64,000 bases of DNA from Clostridium sp. chh4-2 (lineage in GTDB: Bacteria > Bacillota > Clostridia > Lachnospirales > Lachnospiraceae). The position numbers and the translations under genes are program-made. Below, piece by piece: positions 8,740 through 17,644 of the stretch. The stretch spans positions 1-64,000 of the forward strand of contig NZ_PKUU01000003.1 of the NCBI RefSeq assembly GCF_002899675.1, in the 5' to 3' direction. Position 1 is the stretch's first letter; each line of letters opens with the position of its first letter. The notes under the pieces were generated by a model that worked only from the letters and a program-made list of their open reading frames with translations, had not been told where the DNA came from and ran no database searches.

Positions 8740-9873
8740 ATGGGTATGGATGATATGACAGTGATTTCCGGAAATAATATGGCTTTTTTGCTGGGAGCTG
8801 ATAAGACACCACAGCAAATGGTGGAATTTCTGAAGGAAGGAGCGCGGTTCAGAGGCTTTAACGACGTGTTGGAACGGGTTTATCCGGGGGAAGATCTGGC
8901 ATCGAAACTGGCGCAGGGGCTGTCGGAACTCACCGGCGAAGAATATGGAAGCATATCCAGAAAGGTCCGCAACTGGATTAAGGGGCAGAATATGCCGAAA
9001 AACCGGGAAACCCTGTTTCAGATTTGTTTTATATTGGGACTGGATGAGGCGCAGGCGGGGCTGGTGCTGGGAACGGCTTCTGAAACTGGAATCCATTACC
9101 GCAATCCGGAAGAACTGGTATATGCCTATGCGCTGAGAAACGGGAAAAGTTATGAGGAAGCGCAGCATTTAAAGGAAGAAGCGTGCAGGATTTATGAAGA
9201 GGAAGTGGGAAAAAAAGGGAGCGGAAAAAAGGAAACACCAGTTTATACGAAACAGGTGAGGGACACATTTTGTCATGTCTCCTGTGATGAAGACCTATTT
9301 GAATTTTTCCGGAAGCACAGCGGAGAACTTGGAATACTGCATGAGACTGCATATGCAAAATTTACGGAGCTTTTGGATTATCTGCAGAATCCTAAAGGGG
9401 AAAGCGGCGAGCCGGAGCGTAAATTCACCATGGAAGAAGTGGTAAGGGATTATATCAGGATGAATGTGCCGCAGACGAAAAAGGTGTCTGATTACATATT
9501 GCTTCAGCGGCTGGTAAAGAAATATTGGCCTAATGAAAGCAATCTGCTGAATATGCGCAGCAGAAAAGAGGATGTGAGCAGAAAGGTTTTGATTCTTCTG
9601 TACCTGATTACGGAGGCATTTGACGGAATGGAAGATGGGGAGGAGGATGAGGAATATTATCTGGATGATTTTGAAGAAGATGAGGATTCCGATATCCGCC
9701 TTGAAATCCGTTTTGAGAAGATGAACCTTTTTCTGGATTCTTATGGAATGAATCTTCTCGACCCCGGCAATCCGTTTGATCTTTTAGTGCTTTATGCTAT
9801 GAAGACGCAGGAGGGGGATTTTGTAAGCGACCGGATGGAAGCGGTTTTAAGCGTCCTTTTTGATGAGGAGTAG
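8740..9873 (+). CDS. HTH-like protein of unknown function, first gene of the kinase-STAND cassette
   Basis: A 377-residue soluble protein. Residues ~45-105 (LAQGLSELTGEEYGSISRKV, then NWIKGQNMPKNRETLFQICF) look like a Xre-type helix-turn-helix: two short helices, a turn, then the recognition-type helix and a LCFxLGL-like tail. The rest is alpha-helical with a strongly acidic stretch near 290-312 (DGEEDEEYYLDDFEEDED). I do not recognise the C-terminal domain. Start chosen at ATG 8740, 9 nt after GGAGGAG (8724-8730); an in-frame ATG at 8722 overlaps that site. It precedes the kinase-STAND gene by 137 nt and is likely its regulator or partner. Confidence 0.7.
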   Translation: MGMDDMTVISGNNMAFLLGADKTPQQMVEFLKEGARFRGFNDVLERVYPGEDLASKLAQGLSELTGEEYGSISRKVRNWIKGQNMPKNRETLFQICFILGLDEAQAGLVLGTASETGIHYRNPEELVYAYALRNGKSYEEAQHLKEEACRIYEEEVGKKGSGKKETPVYTKQVRDTFCHVSCDEDLFEFFRKHSGELGILHETAYAKFTELLDYLQNPKGESGEPERKFTMEEVVRDYIRMNVPQTKKVSDYILLQRLVKKYWPNESNLLNMRSRKEDVSRKVLILLYLITEAFDGMEDGEEDEEYYLDDFEEDEDSDIRLEIRFEKMNLFLDSYGMNLLDPGNPFDLLVLYAMKTQEGDFVSDRMEAVLSVLFDEE

Positions 9874-9931
9874 AAGGAAAAAAGTTGCAGGATTGCCGGC
9901 GGTTATATGATAAGATAACCGTGTAAAAATG

Positions 9932-9981
9932 CAGTACACCAAAAGGCATTTATCAGAAGATGAATGCCTTTTGGTGTATTG
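9932..9981 (+). repeat. Long perfect hairpin in the leader of the kinase-STAND gene
   Basis: A 23-bp inverted repeat, arms 9932-9954 and 9959-9981, with only two G-T wobbles around an AGAA loop. The core is ACACCAAAAGGCATT. No T-run follows, so it is not a standard terminator. It lies 29 nt before the chosen start codon and could control translation or mRNA stability, or bind a protein as DNA. Confidence 0.85.
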
Positions 9982-10010
9982 CCGAAAAAACGCGGGAAAG
10001 GGGGGCGGAC

Positions 10011-12944
10011 ATGGAGCAGAAAAGGCAGTTATTGGATGCAGGAGATATTATAACTCTTGGAGAAACGGAGTACAGGCTGGAAACGGTGGAAGGCTGCGGA
10101 GGCAGTTCCGTGGTTTACCGGGCCAGCTATGAAGACCGGCTGAACCGGGGGTGTTATCATAAAGTGCTGATTAAAGAATTATTTCCTATACATCCCCAGG
10201 GAATGATTTACCGCGACCAATCGGGAAATGTCTGCTGCGAAAATGACGGTATGGCTTATATGGAACGCTGCCGCCAAAGCTTTTACCGGGGGAATCAGGC
10301 AAATCTGGAACTATTGGAACTTCAGCCGGAACAGATATCCGGAAACCTGAATTCCTATAAGGCTTACGGAACTTACTATTCTATCCTGTCGGTGCACGGC
10401 GGGAAAAATCTGGAGCTGATTTTGCAGGAAGGGGAGATTAAGGACCTGAGATCGGCGGCAGAAGGGATGAAAAAGATTCTGGACGCTTTGGAGTGTTTTC
10501 ATAAAAATGGTATCCTGCATTTGGATATCAGTCCGGATAATATACTGATGCTGGCGGACCGGGCGCTGCTCATCGATTATAACAGCGTATGGCCGATGGA
10601 GCAAAAGAACGGGGAGATCCGGCTGTTCAGCGTTAAAGAAGGGTATTCGGCTCCTGAGATCCGCCTTAGGCAGGAAGATATCGTAGGACCTTCCACGGAC
10701 CTATATTCTGTATGCGCCGTATTTTTCCGCATGCTGACAGGGAGAAGACTTTCGGACGAGGAGATTGTGGGCAATAAACTGGGCAGGCGTTTTCCTAAGG
10801 ATTTGGAGATTTTCAGAAACCAGCCTGTTTCGGCCGCGAAAAAGGCGGTTCAGATCGTGTCAAAAGGCCTGAATATTCTGGCGAGAAAAAGATATCAGTC
10901 CGTGGATGAGATGCGGGAAGAGATAGAGGAACTGATTCTCAGAATTGATGGAAAAGGCATTTCTCACAGCGCGGTATGGGAAGTGAGCAGAAAGACCTGG
11001 AAGGAAAAGCGCCGTCCTGACAATTCCTATCTGGAACGGGAAGTGCGCACGGACAGCGGGGAAATTCTTCCCCAAAGCGCCTGCCTGCGCTGGCTTCAGT
11101 CTGGCGGGCGGATTCTGTTAAAAGGTCCGGGCGGCATGGGAAAAACCAGGTTTTTAATGGAATTATGGAGACAGGGAATTAAGAGTTACCAGCCGGCCAT
11201 GCCGGTGGTTGTATACATTCCGCTGACCGATTATCAGGAGGCGGGAGAAGAGCCGTATTATATCAGAAAATGCATACTGCGGCACCTGTGTTTCTCCCAG
11301 CAGGTAAAGGATATGGAGGCGGCTCTTCATGAATTAAACCGGTTGTTTGACCTGCGGATACAGGAGAACCAGGCATCTTTTATCCTGCTTCTGGACGGGT
11401 TGAATGAAGCCGGCAAACAGACGGGAAGCCTGCTCAAGGAGATCGAAGATCTGGGAAGGCGGCCGGGACTTGGAATCCTGGTAACAGACCGTTCGGATTC
11501 GGTTAAAAAGTATGGTCTGCACGGATTTTTGACGGCCGAGCTTTTGCCGCTGTCGGAACAGACTGTGATTCGGGAATTGGAACAGTATAGGATTCCCGTT
11601 CCGGATGAAAAGCCGTTTCTGACAATGCTGGGCAACCCCATGATGCTGTCTTTATACCGGAAGACCATGGGTATGAATCTGGAAAGCGGATGCGGTGAAA
11701 AAGGAACGGAATGTGCCGGCAGCATGGAAGACATGATCGGCCGGTATCTGGACAGCCTTTGTATACATGAACAGCGCATGGATTCAGGAAATCAGGGGGA
11801 ACAGTTAAGGCACAGCTATCTGATCCGGCACCTTTTGCCGGAGATTGCAGGTGAGATGAAGCGCAGAAAGAAGACTTTGATCACTTTGGAAGAATTGTAC
11901 CGTCTGATACAGAAGAATTACCATATTCTCCATCAGAAGAGCTTTGGAATGGCATTTCCCGAATATATGGGGAAATCCAGGCTGATGTTTAAAGAAATTG
12001 CCAATGACAGGGAGTGGTTTGATTATGCGGTTTCGGAGCAGCTGATCAACCGTTTAAACCTTCTGGAGAAGAGCGGGGATGGAAATTACGGGCTGATTCA
12101 TGACAATTTTATCGACTATCTGGCAAATGTCTCGGCTGAAAATAAAAGAAAGATTGCCTGTTACCGGAGGAAATCCTGGGGAATTAAAGGCTGTGCAGCA
12201 ATATTGCTGGCCGCGGTGATTTTAACCTCGGGGATCGCTGTCTGGAAATCCCAGGCGCCCGGCCGGTTGTCTGAGGAAGACAGGCAGGTGGTCCGCAATG
12301 CTCTTTCCCGTCTGGTCATGAACCTGCAGGTCCTGGATATACAGATCAGCGGCCAGCAGACTGTTTTGGAAAATGCCTTATCGGGCAAGGTTTTGGATGG
12401 GGAACCTCAGGATGTTGAAGAACTGGGCCGTTTGATCGATAAAAAAAGGCAGGAACTGCATAAATACGGAGTTATGGCCAATGATGGAACGCAGTGGCTG
12501 GCTGAACTTGAAATGCTTAAAACGGATATTCCCATATCGTCCATGCAAAGCCTTTATTCAAAGCCGGGAGACATGGAGACGGTCATGACGGAGGCGCTGG
12601 ATCATCTGGAAGAGAGCCTGTGCGGGGAAGACAGCCCTTATTATGACAGGGCTAAAAGGGAACCTTTAGTGAAGGCTTACAAGGAATATCTGGAAGCTTA
12701 TTCGGAGATGAGCTATCTGGAACTGAACCGGGTGCTTGTAAGCCTGGATCAGGAGTCGGCGGATACCGTATTGGATTCGGTTCAGGAGATGCAGGTGTTC
12801 AGTAAATTTATGTTAACCTATCCGCTGAGCGGCCAAACTGAGGAAGAGATATCCAGACAATTGGAGGGTGCGGCCCGTCAGGTGAAGGAAAAAAAGGACG
12901 AAATGAAGATGCAGAATTATAAGATCAGCGTGCCCGGTTGGTAA
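10011..12944 (+). CDS. Membrane-anchored Ser/Thr kinase fused to a STAND/NACHT-like NTPase
   Basis: A 977-residue multidomain protein. Residues ~15-310 are a Hanks-type kinase: glycine loop EGCGGSSVVYRA, Lys55, catalytic loop HLDISPDN (170-177), metal motif IDYN (Asp189, in place of DFG) and SAPE before GPSTDLYSV. Thus the catalytic Lys, Asp and Asn are kept. Residues ~340-700 are an NTPase module: Walker A GPGGMGKT at ~371 and Walker B ILLLDGLNEAG at ~456, as in NACHT/STAND proteins. One membrane helix (CAAILLAAVILTSGIAVW) at ~725-745 is followed by ~230 residues likely outside the cell. Start taken at ATG 10011 behind AAAGGGGGG; an ATG at 9960 falls inside the hairpin. Expected to act as a receptor or signalling ATPase. 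Confidence 0.82.
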   Translation: MEQKRQLLDAGDIITLGETEYRLETVEGCGGSSVVYRASYEDRLNRGCYHKVLIKELFPIHPQGMIYRDQSGNVCCENDGMAYMERCRQSFYRGNQANLELLELQPEQISGNLNSYKAYGTYYSILSVHGGKNLELILQEGEIKDLRSAAEGMKKILDALECFHKNGILHLDISPDNILMLADRALLIDYNSVWPMEQKNGEIRLFSVKEGYSAPEIRLRQEDIVGPSTDLYSVCAVFFRMLTGRRLSDEEIVGNKLGRRFPKDLEIFRNQPVSAAKKAVQIVSKGLNILARKRYQSVDEMREEIEELILRIDGKGISHSAVWEVSRKTWKEKRRPDNSYLEREVRTDSGEILPQSACLRWLQSGGRILLKGPGGMGKTRFLMELWRQGIKSYQPAMPVVVYIPLTDYQEAGEEPYYIRKCILRHLCFSQQVKDMEAALHELNRLFDLRIQENQASFILLLDGLNEAGKQTGSLLKEIEDLGRRPGLGILVTDRSDSVKKYGLHGFLTAELLPLSEQTVIRELEQYRIPVPDEKPFLTMLGNPMMLSLYRKTMGMNLESGCGEKGTECAGSMEDMIGRYLDSLCIHEQRMDSGNQGEQLRHSYLIRHLLPEIAGEMKRRKKTLITLEELYRLIQKNYHILHQKSFGMAFPEYMGKSRLMFKEIANDREWFDYAVSEQLINRLNLLEKSGDGNYGLIHDNFIDYLANVSAENKRKIACYRRKSWGIKGCAAILLAAVILTSGIAVWKSQAPGRLSEEDRQVVRNALSRLVMNLQVLDIQISGQQTVLENALSGKVLDGEPQDVEELGRLIDKKRQELHKYGVMANDGTQWLAELEMLKTDIPISSMQSLYSKPGDMETVMTEALDHLEESLCGEDSPYYDRAKREPLVKAYKEYLEAYSEMSYLELNRVLVSLDQESADTVLDSVQEMQVFSKFMLTYPLSGQTEEEISRQLEGAARQVKEKKDEMKMQNYKISVPGW

Positions 12945-13010
12945 GTTCTGCCGTCTACTGTTGTTTTATGCCGTTTTATGCCGTTTCGGGCGGTGGAATG
13001 GGAGGAAGAG

Positions 13011-13787
13011 TTGAAAAAAAGAGTATTACATATGGCCATTGTCTTATCCGCCGGTTTATTGCTGGCAGGCTGTGGATCGGGCGGAAAGAAGGCTGATGAA
13101 GATTATAAGAAAATTGTGGATGATTTTGCTGCGGTCACGCTGGTGCAGGATCAGGATAATGGAGATTATGCCAAAGCGCTGGAGAGTGTTGGCATTTATC
13201 TTAAAGATTCAACTCCGGAAAACTTGAAGGAGGCCCAGACGGTTGTCCGTGAAACCATAGAAAAGATGGAAGAAGTAAGCGGTTCCGGCCCGGCTTATGA
13301 GATGGAACCTGGTTTTTCAGAACTGCTTTCAAAATACGGTTTCGATCCGGAAGAATATCAGATTAACGCCGATATGAGGAAGGGCTACCTGGCCGGATAT
13401 ATTGACAGCCTGGGCTATCTGGAATACTATCTGCAAAATGAGGGAGAGGGAAGCGTAACACGAAACAGCCTGGAATTTACCTATCAATATGATATGGAAG
13501 AACAGGAAGATATGAAGGGCTTTTATTACTGCGGAATCAATTATTGGTTTGCGGAATGGGGAGAAGAAGAGACTGCTTATGTAAAGCAGCAGGTGCTGGA
13601 TAAGATGGAGTCTTTTACTGTGAAAGACCCGGTTTGGGAAAACAGCCGGGATGCGGTGGAGCGAAAGCTTACGGTTTACTTGGATAACATAGAAAAACAC
13701 ATGGATAAATGGCTGGATTTCATCGGAGAGAATCAGAAAGATCTCTATGAGATGGAAAAACAGCAGCGGAAAAAAGTTGCAGAATGA
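13011..13787 (+). CDS. Lipoprotein of unknown function, kinase-STAND cassette
   Basis: A 258-residue protein with a lipoprotein signal (VLSAGLLLAGC, lipid-modified Cys near residue 21). The mature part is helical and charged with many Glu and Tyr, and no named domain is seen. Start is TTG 13011, 5 nt after GGAGG; an in-frame ATG at 12978 would put charged sequence ahead of the signal. It follows the kinase-STAND gene by 66 nt, so it may sit outside the cell beside that protein's external domain. Confidence 0.75.
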   Translation: MKKRVLHMAIVLSAGLLLAGCGSGGKKADEDYKKIVDDFAAVTLVQDQDNGDYAKALESVGIYLKDSTPENLKEAQTVVRETIEKMEEVSGSGPAYEMEPGFSELLSKYGFDPEEYQINADMRKGYLAGYIDSLGYLEYYLQNEGEGSVTRNSLEFTYQYDMEEQEDMKGFYYCGINYWFAEWGEEETAYVKQQVLDKMESFTVKDPVWENSRDAVERKLTVYLDNIEKHMDKWLDFIGENQKDLYEMEKQQRKKVAE

Positions 13788-13883
13788 GTTTCTGCCTGCG
13801 TATATAATGAGTACATCAGATAACAAACAAGAGAAAATAAAAGAATAGTTAATGAAAAGGTAAATAAGAAAGGGGTATTCATT

Positions 13884-14450
13884 ATGATGAGCAGAACAAG
13901 AAAATTATTAGCAGGTATCGTTACAGCAGCAGCGTTGACGGCAGCCATGGGGATGACAGCATTTGCAGGAGAAAGAGACACCGATTATACCAATCCATAC
14001 GATCCGATGCTTCAGAATCTGGAAAAAACGCTGGAAGAAAATGATAAACAGTTTCAAAGTGCATATGATAAAATCATTGCGGATTTTGAAAAAGAAGTTG
14101 AAAACAGCAAAAAAGAAACGGAACAGGAAACAAAAAAGGCCAGGACTGATTCCTATATGGGCTCTGGCACCGGGGCAGCTTCATCCAACAGCTACAGCGG
14201 TTATACCTATACACCACGGACGACTGTTCCTCAGGAAACCACAAGGGCAGCGGCCGTATGCAGAAGATGCGGTGGAAAAGGGAAAGTGAAATGTGATGAC
14301 TGCGACGGTATGGGGAAAAGGACTCAGACGGGGAGCAGCATTAATCTTGGTTCGGGAGCTACAAGGTATGAAGTGAAGGTTTCATGCAGAAGGTGTGGCG
14401 GGACTGGAAAAGTTGTTTGTTTGGGATGTCTTGGAGATGGAGAGTCATAA
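13884..14450 (+). CDS. Secreted protein with DnaJ-type CxxCxGxG zinc knuckles
   Basis: A 188-residue protein. It has a signal peptide with a probable AxA cleavage site (MGMTAFAGE near residue 30), then a charged coiled-coil-like stretch (~45-85) and a Ser/Thr/Tyr-rich linker. The C-terminus holds two zinc-knuckle units, CRRCGGKGKVKCDDCDGMG and CRRCGGTGKVVCLGCLGDG, like the cysteine-rich region of DnaJ but without a J domain. Exported cysteine knuckles of this type are uncommon. AAAGGGG precedes the ATG. A shared 15-mer with the leader of the kinase-STAND gene suggests common control. Confidence 0.78.
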   Translation: MMSRTRKLLAGIVTAAALTAAMGMTAFAGERDTDYTNPYDPMLQNLEKTLEENDKQFQSAYDKIIADFEKEVENSKKETEQETKKARTDSYMGSGTGAASSNSYSGYTYTPRTTVPQETTRAAAVCRRCGGKGKVKCDDCDGMGKRTQTGSSINLGSGATRYEVKVSCRRCGGTGKVVCLGCLGDGES

Positions 14451-14462
14451 GAGATTTACATG

Positions 14463-14614
14463 AAGGGTGAAGGCATTTTCGGAAATGCCTTGAGGGTTTA
14501 CATTAAAGGGTGAAGGCATTTTCAAAAATGCCTTGAGGGTTTATGTAAAAGGGTGAATGTTGAATCAGGAAGAGACCACTGGAAAATGATCTCGTACCGA
14601 ATCGTCATTCACCC
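14463..14614 (+). repeat. 43-nt tandem repeats with hairpins, closed by an inverted repeat
   Basis: Units beginning GGGTGAAGG occur at 14465 and 14508, and a third partial unit GGGTGAATG at 14551, exactly 43 nt apart. Each full unit contains a 9-bp hairpin AAGGCATTT / AAATGCCTT (loops TCGG and TCAA). The third GGGTGAATG pairs with CATTCACCC at 14606-14614. No gene lies here. It may be a 3'-UTR structure of the zinc-knuckle gene or a small structured RNA. Confidence 0.8.
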
Positions 14615-14665
14615 ATTTTCTTGCCTCTCCTTCCAATTTTATCCCCCATAAATCAAAATATTTAT

Positions 14666-14694
14666 TTTACAATCCCATATCCAGCAGTTATAAT
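14666..14694 (+). promoter_or_regulatory. Promoter of lysA
   Basis: TTTACA (14666-14671), a 17-nt spacer and TATAAT (14689-14694), 34 nt before the lysA start. Confidence 0.75.
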
Positions 14695-14727
14695 AAAGCG
14701 AGAAACAAAAGAAGGAAGGATAATAAA

Positions 14728-15993
14728 ATGGAAAAGATTTTATCGGATGTAACTGACCGCATGAATTTTTTTGAGGGAAAAGATCCTGTGGGTTTGGCGG
14801 AAACTTATGGAACCCCTCTTTATGTTTATAATGAGAGAATTTTAAGAACCCGCTGCCGGGAGTTAAAGCAGTTTGTCTCTTACCCCAAATTTGAAGTGGA
14901 CTATTCGTCAAAAGCCAACTGTAATCTTGCATTTCTTCAGATCGTAAGAAGTGAGGGCCTGAAGGTGGACGCCGTTTCCATGGGAGAAATCTATGCTCAA
15001 AGAATGGCGGGATTCCGGACGGAAGATATCTTTTTTATCTGCAATAACGTATCGGAGGATGAGATGCGGTATGCGATTGAAGAAGGGGTGCTGGTCAGCG
15101 TGGACTCATTGGCTCAGCTGGAGCAGTTTGGAAAGCTGAATCCGGGCGGCAGAGTGGCAATCCGTGTAAATCCGGGAATCGGAGCGGGCCATCATGAAAA
15201 GGTGGTTACAGCAGGAAAGAAAACAAAATTCGGAATCTCTACTGATCAGCTGGATCAGGTGAAGGTTCTTTTGAACCAATATCGTCTGACTTTGGTGGGA
15301 ATCAACCAGCATATTGGATCTTTGTATATGAAAGGCGACGAGCTGCTAAAGAGCATGGACCAGCTGTTTGAAACGGTTATGATGTTTGAAAACCTGGAAT
15401 TTGTGGATCTTGGCGGCGGATTTGGAATCCCTTACCATAAAGAGGACGGGGAAGCGCGCCTTGATCTGGAGGAGCTTGGGAAGGCGATTGATGAAAAGAT
15501 GGAGGCTTTTACAAAGCGGTACGGAAAGGAGATCACTCTTAGGATCGAGCCGGGCCGTTATGTTTCCGCTGAATCCAGCGTGCTTTTAGGAAAGGTACAT
15601 GCTGTAAAATACAACAGCGGACAAAAATATGCGGGCAGTGATATCGGCTTCAGCGTTTTGATCAGACCGGCGATGTATGATTCCTATCATGGCGTTGAGA
15701 TTTACCGGCCGGGAAATGAGCCGTCGGAGAAAAAAGAAGAAGTCACCATTGTGGGGAATATCTGCGAAAGCGGCGATATACTGGCGAAAAACAGGCTGCT
15801 TCCTGAGATTCGTCAGGGAGATGTGCTTGGAATTCTGGATGCCGGCGCATACGGCCAGGCCATGTCTTCCAACTATAACAACAGACTTCGCCCGGCTGAG
15901 ATTCTGATCCGTGAAAATGGGGATGTGGCTGTGATCCGGGAGCGGGATACGCTGGAGGATTTGGTAAAACATCAGGTTTTATTGGATATTTAA
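14728..15993 (+). CDS. lysA: Diaminopimelate decarboxylase
   Basis: A 421-residue fold-type III PLP enzyme that makes L-lysine from meso-diaminopimelate. The PLP lysine is in the DYSSKANCN segment near residue 55; the QHIGSLYM, FVDLGGGFGIPY and EPGRYVSAESS blocks match the family, and CESGDILAK carries the C-terminal active-site Cys. AAGGAAGGA lies before the ATG. Single-gene transcription unit with its own promoter. Confidence 0.95.
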   Translation: MEKILSDVTDRMNFFEGKDPVGLAETYGTPLYVYNERILRTRCRELKQFVSYPKFEVDYSSKANCNLAFLQIVRSEGLKVDAVSMGEIYAQRMAGFRTEDIFFICNNVSEDEMRYAIEEGVLVSVDSLAQLEQFGKLNPGGRVAIRVNPGIGAGHHEKVVTAGKKTKFGISTDQLDQVKVLLNQYRLTLVGINQHIGSLYMKGDELLKSMDQLFETVMMFENLEFVDLGGGFGIPYHKEDGEARLDLEELGKAIDEKMEAFTKRYGKEITLRIEPGRYVSAESSVLLGKVHAVKYNSGQKYAGSDIGFSVLIRPAMYDSYHGVEIYRPGNEPSEKKEEVTIVGNICESGDILAKNRLLPEIRQGDVLGILDAGAYGQAMSSNYNNRLRPAEILIRENGDVAVIRERDTLEDLVKHQVLLDI

Positions 15994-16131
15994 GGAAATG
16001 ATGGTTTTTAGGTTAAGAACGGCGGTGCCGGGAAGATGGAAAACGCGGCTCTGCTGATATAGGGAAAGTGCCTATATACCCTTTAAAAATAAGAAAAAAT
16101 AGAATGAGTGCTTATTAGGTTACCGAACAAG

Positions 16132-16164
16132 CGCCGCCCAAGTTGAGACTAGGGGCGGCGTTTT
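16132..16164 (+). terminator. Possible terminator downstream of lysA
   Basis: An 8-bp GC stem CGCCGCCC (16132-16139) and GGGCGGCG (16153-16160) with a 13-nt loop, followed by only four T. It sits about 140 nt after the lysA stop. Confidence 0.55.
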
Positions 16165-16337
16165 ATGTTGTAAAGCCGAGAAGAAGACAATACCCATACT
16201 TTTTAAGCCAACGTGGACCGAGGATTGACGATGTGTTTCGGTTATTGTATACTTGATTTAATACAAATAGGCTCGTCTTCGGTGAGAAGGATGTACTGGG
16301 TGAACTAAAATCTTTAGAAAAAGATGTGGATGTTATT

Positions 16338-17462
16338 ATGGAATTTTTAAAAGAAAATATTTTTAATATTTTAGGCATTATCAGTTTGATTGTTGGAATT
16401 CTTGCTTTTATTGACGGGAAATCTGCCAAGAAGGATGCAAAAAATGAAAAGGCTATTAGAGCGTATTTATATGATGTTGCAGAAAAGAATATAGACAAAG
16501 AGTTAACGGAGAATCATATAAATCAACTAAAACAAGTTGAGACAGAATTGACAGGGGCAATAAATGAACAGATACCAAAGTTAGCTAAAAAAACTTCTTT
16601 AACCAATAGCCTTGAAGAACTAAAAGATAGTCTGGTTAAAGACTATCTTGAATTTCAGCACATACAAGAAGAATTAAAAATCTACGATGTTCAGACCTCA
16701 GAGATACCAGAGCAAATATCTGATATAGTGGTTAAAAATATATTACCTGATTACTATCGACGCAAGGAAAAAGAGAAGAATTTGATTATAATTGCAGTTC
16801 TATTTTTATTATATATTATAATTAGTAATATTCCGGTATTTTCAGTTTTACAATATGCCATTGCATTATTTATGTATAACCCTCTGGCATCACTGCTGGA
16901 ATTAACTTTCCCTAAAAACGGAAAATGGAGACTGCTGCTCAAATGTTGTTACTGTGTTGTTATTGGAGTTTATATGACGCTATTTTCTTTTGCTGGTATA
17001 AGCAAATCTTCTGGGGTATACAACTTACAATATCAATTTACATGTATTAAGATTTCGGTTAACAATGTTATTTGTATTCTTTTGAGTGTAATCTCATGTT
17101 TTTTGATTTCGTTTGCAGCGGCCTTTGCATTGAAAGTATTTATTATAGAAAAGCTATCTGCATATATAAATACTTCCCGGAAGAAGAAAATTATACTTTA
17201 TTCGTTATACTACTTATTTTGGTTAACTGTCATTGCAATAGTAATATTTATGTCCACGTCTATATCAATAAGAAATTATGATTATATGTCCTATATTATT
17301 TTTGAATTCCGACTTTTGCTTATCTGCATAGCTAGTGGTGTATTAAGCCTAACAGCTTTAGTAATTCCATTTTTGCATTATAATCCTAAGCTTGGTAAAA
17401 AGCATTTTCTTAAAGATTCTGGTATAGAAAAGGATGTAACAACTGATTTGGACAAGAAATAG
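16338..17462 (+). CDS. AT-rich orphan membrane protein, 5' end unclear
   Basis: A 374-residue protein: one N-terminal membrane helix (NILGIISLIVGILAFI), a charged helical region (~40-135), then about six hydrophobic helices and a basic tail. No family recognised. Base composition is far more AT-rich than its neighbours, which suggests transfer. ATG 16338 lacks a clear ribosome site. The same frame stays open upstream (GTG 16326, then back to a TGA at 16254-16256) with coding-like sequence VFGEKDVLGELKSLEKDVD. Before the TGA there is more plausible coding back to about 16164. The gene may be 5'-truncated by a nonsense mutation. Confidence 0.6.
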   Translation: MEFLKENIFNILGIISLIVGILAFIDGKSAKKDAKNEKAIRAYLYDVAEKNIDKELTENHINQLKQVETELTGAINEQIPKLAKKTSLTNSLEELKDSLVKDYLEFQHIQEELKIYDVQTSEIPEQISDIVVKNILPDYYRRKEKEKNLIIIAVLFLLYIIISNIPVFSVLQYAIALFMYNPLASLLELTFPKNGKWRLLLKCCYCVVIGVYMTLFSFAGISKSSGVYNLQYQFTCIKISVNNVICILLSVISCFLISFAAAFALKVFIIEKLSAYINTSRKKKIILYSLYYLFWLTVIAIVIFMSTSISIRNYDYMSYIIFEFRLLLICIASGVLSLTALVIPFLHYNPKLGKKHFLKDSGIEKDVTTDLDKK

Positions 17463-17522
17463 GGTTATTATTTAAGTACAATTTATCTCGCCTTAATGAG
17501 AGAGGCGTATTAGAAATATTTT

Positions 17523-17560
17523 AGAGAGGAAAAAGCAATCTGGCTTTTCCCTCTCTTTTT
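17523..17560 (+). terminator. Rho-independent terminator
   Basis: A 14-bp stem with one mismatch, arms 17523-17536 (AGAGAGGAAAAAGC) and 17543-17556, followed by T's. It closes the orphan membrane-protein gene. Confidence 0.85.
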
Positions 17561-17644
17561 CTAACTTATGGACTTCGGACCAAGTTGGCCTAAAGCACGA
17601 TGCTGCTGTGTTTCCCGCTCCTCTTCCATGCATTTTTTCATCAA

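Noticed and set aside
14463..14614. CRISPR array
   Set aside because: The units are adjacent 43-nt repeats without unique spacers and no cas genes are near.
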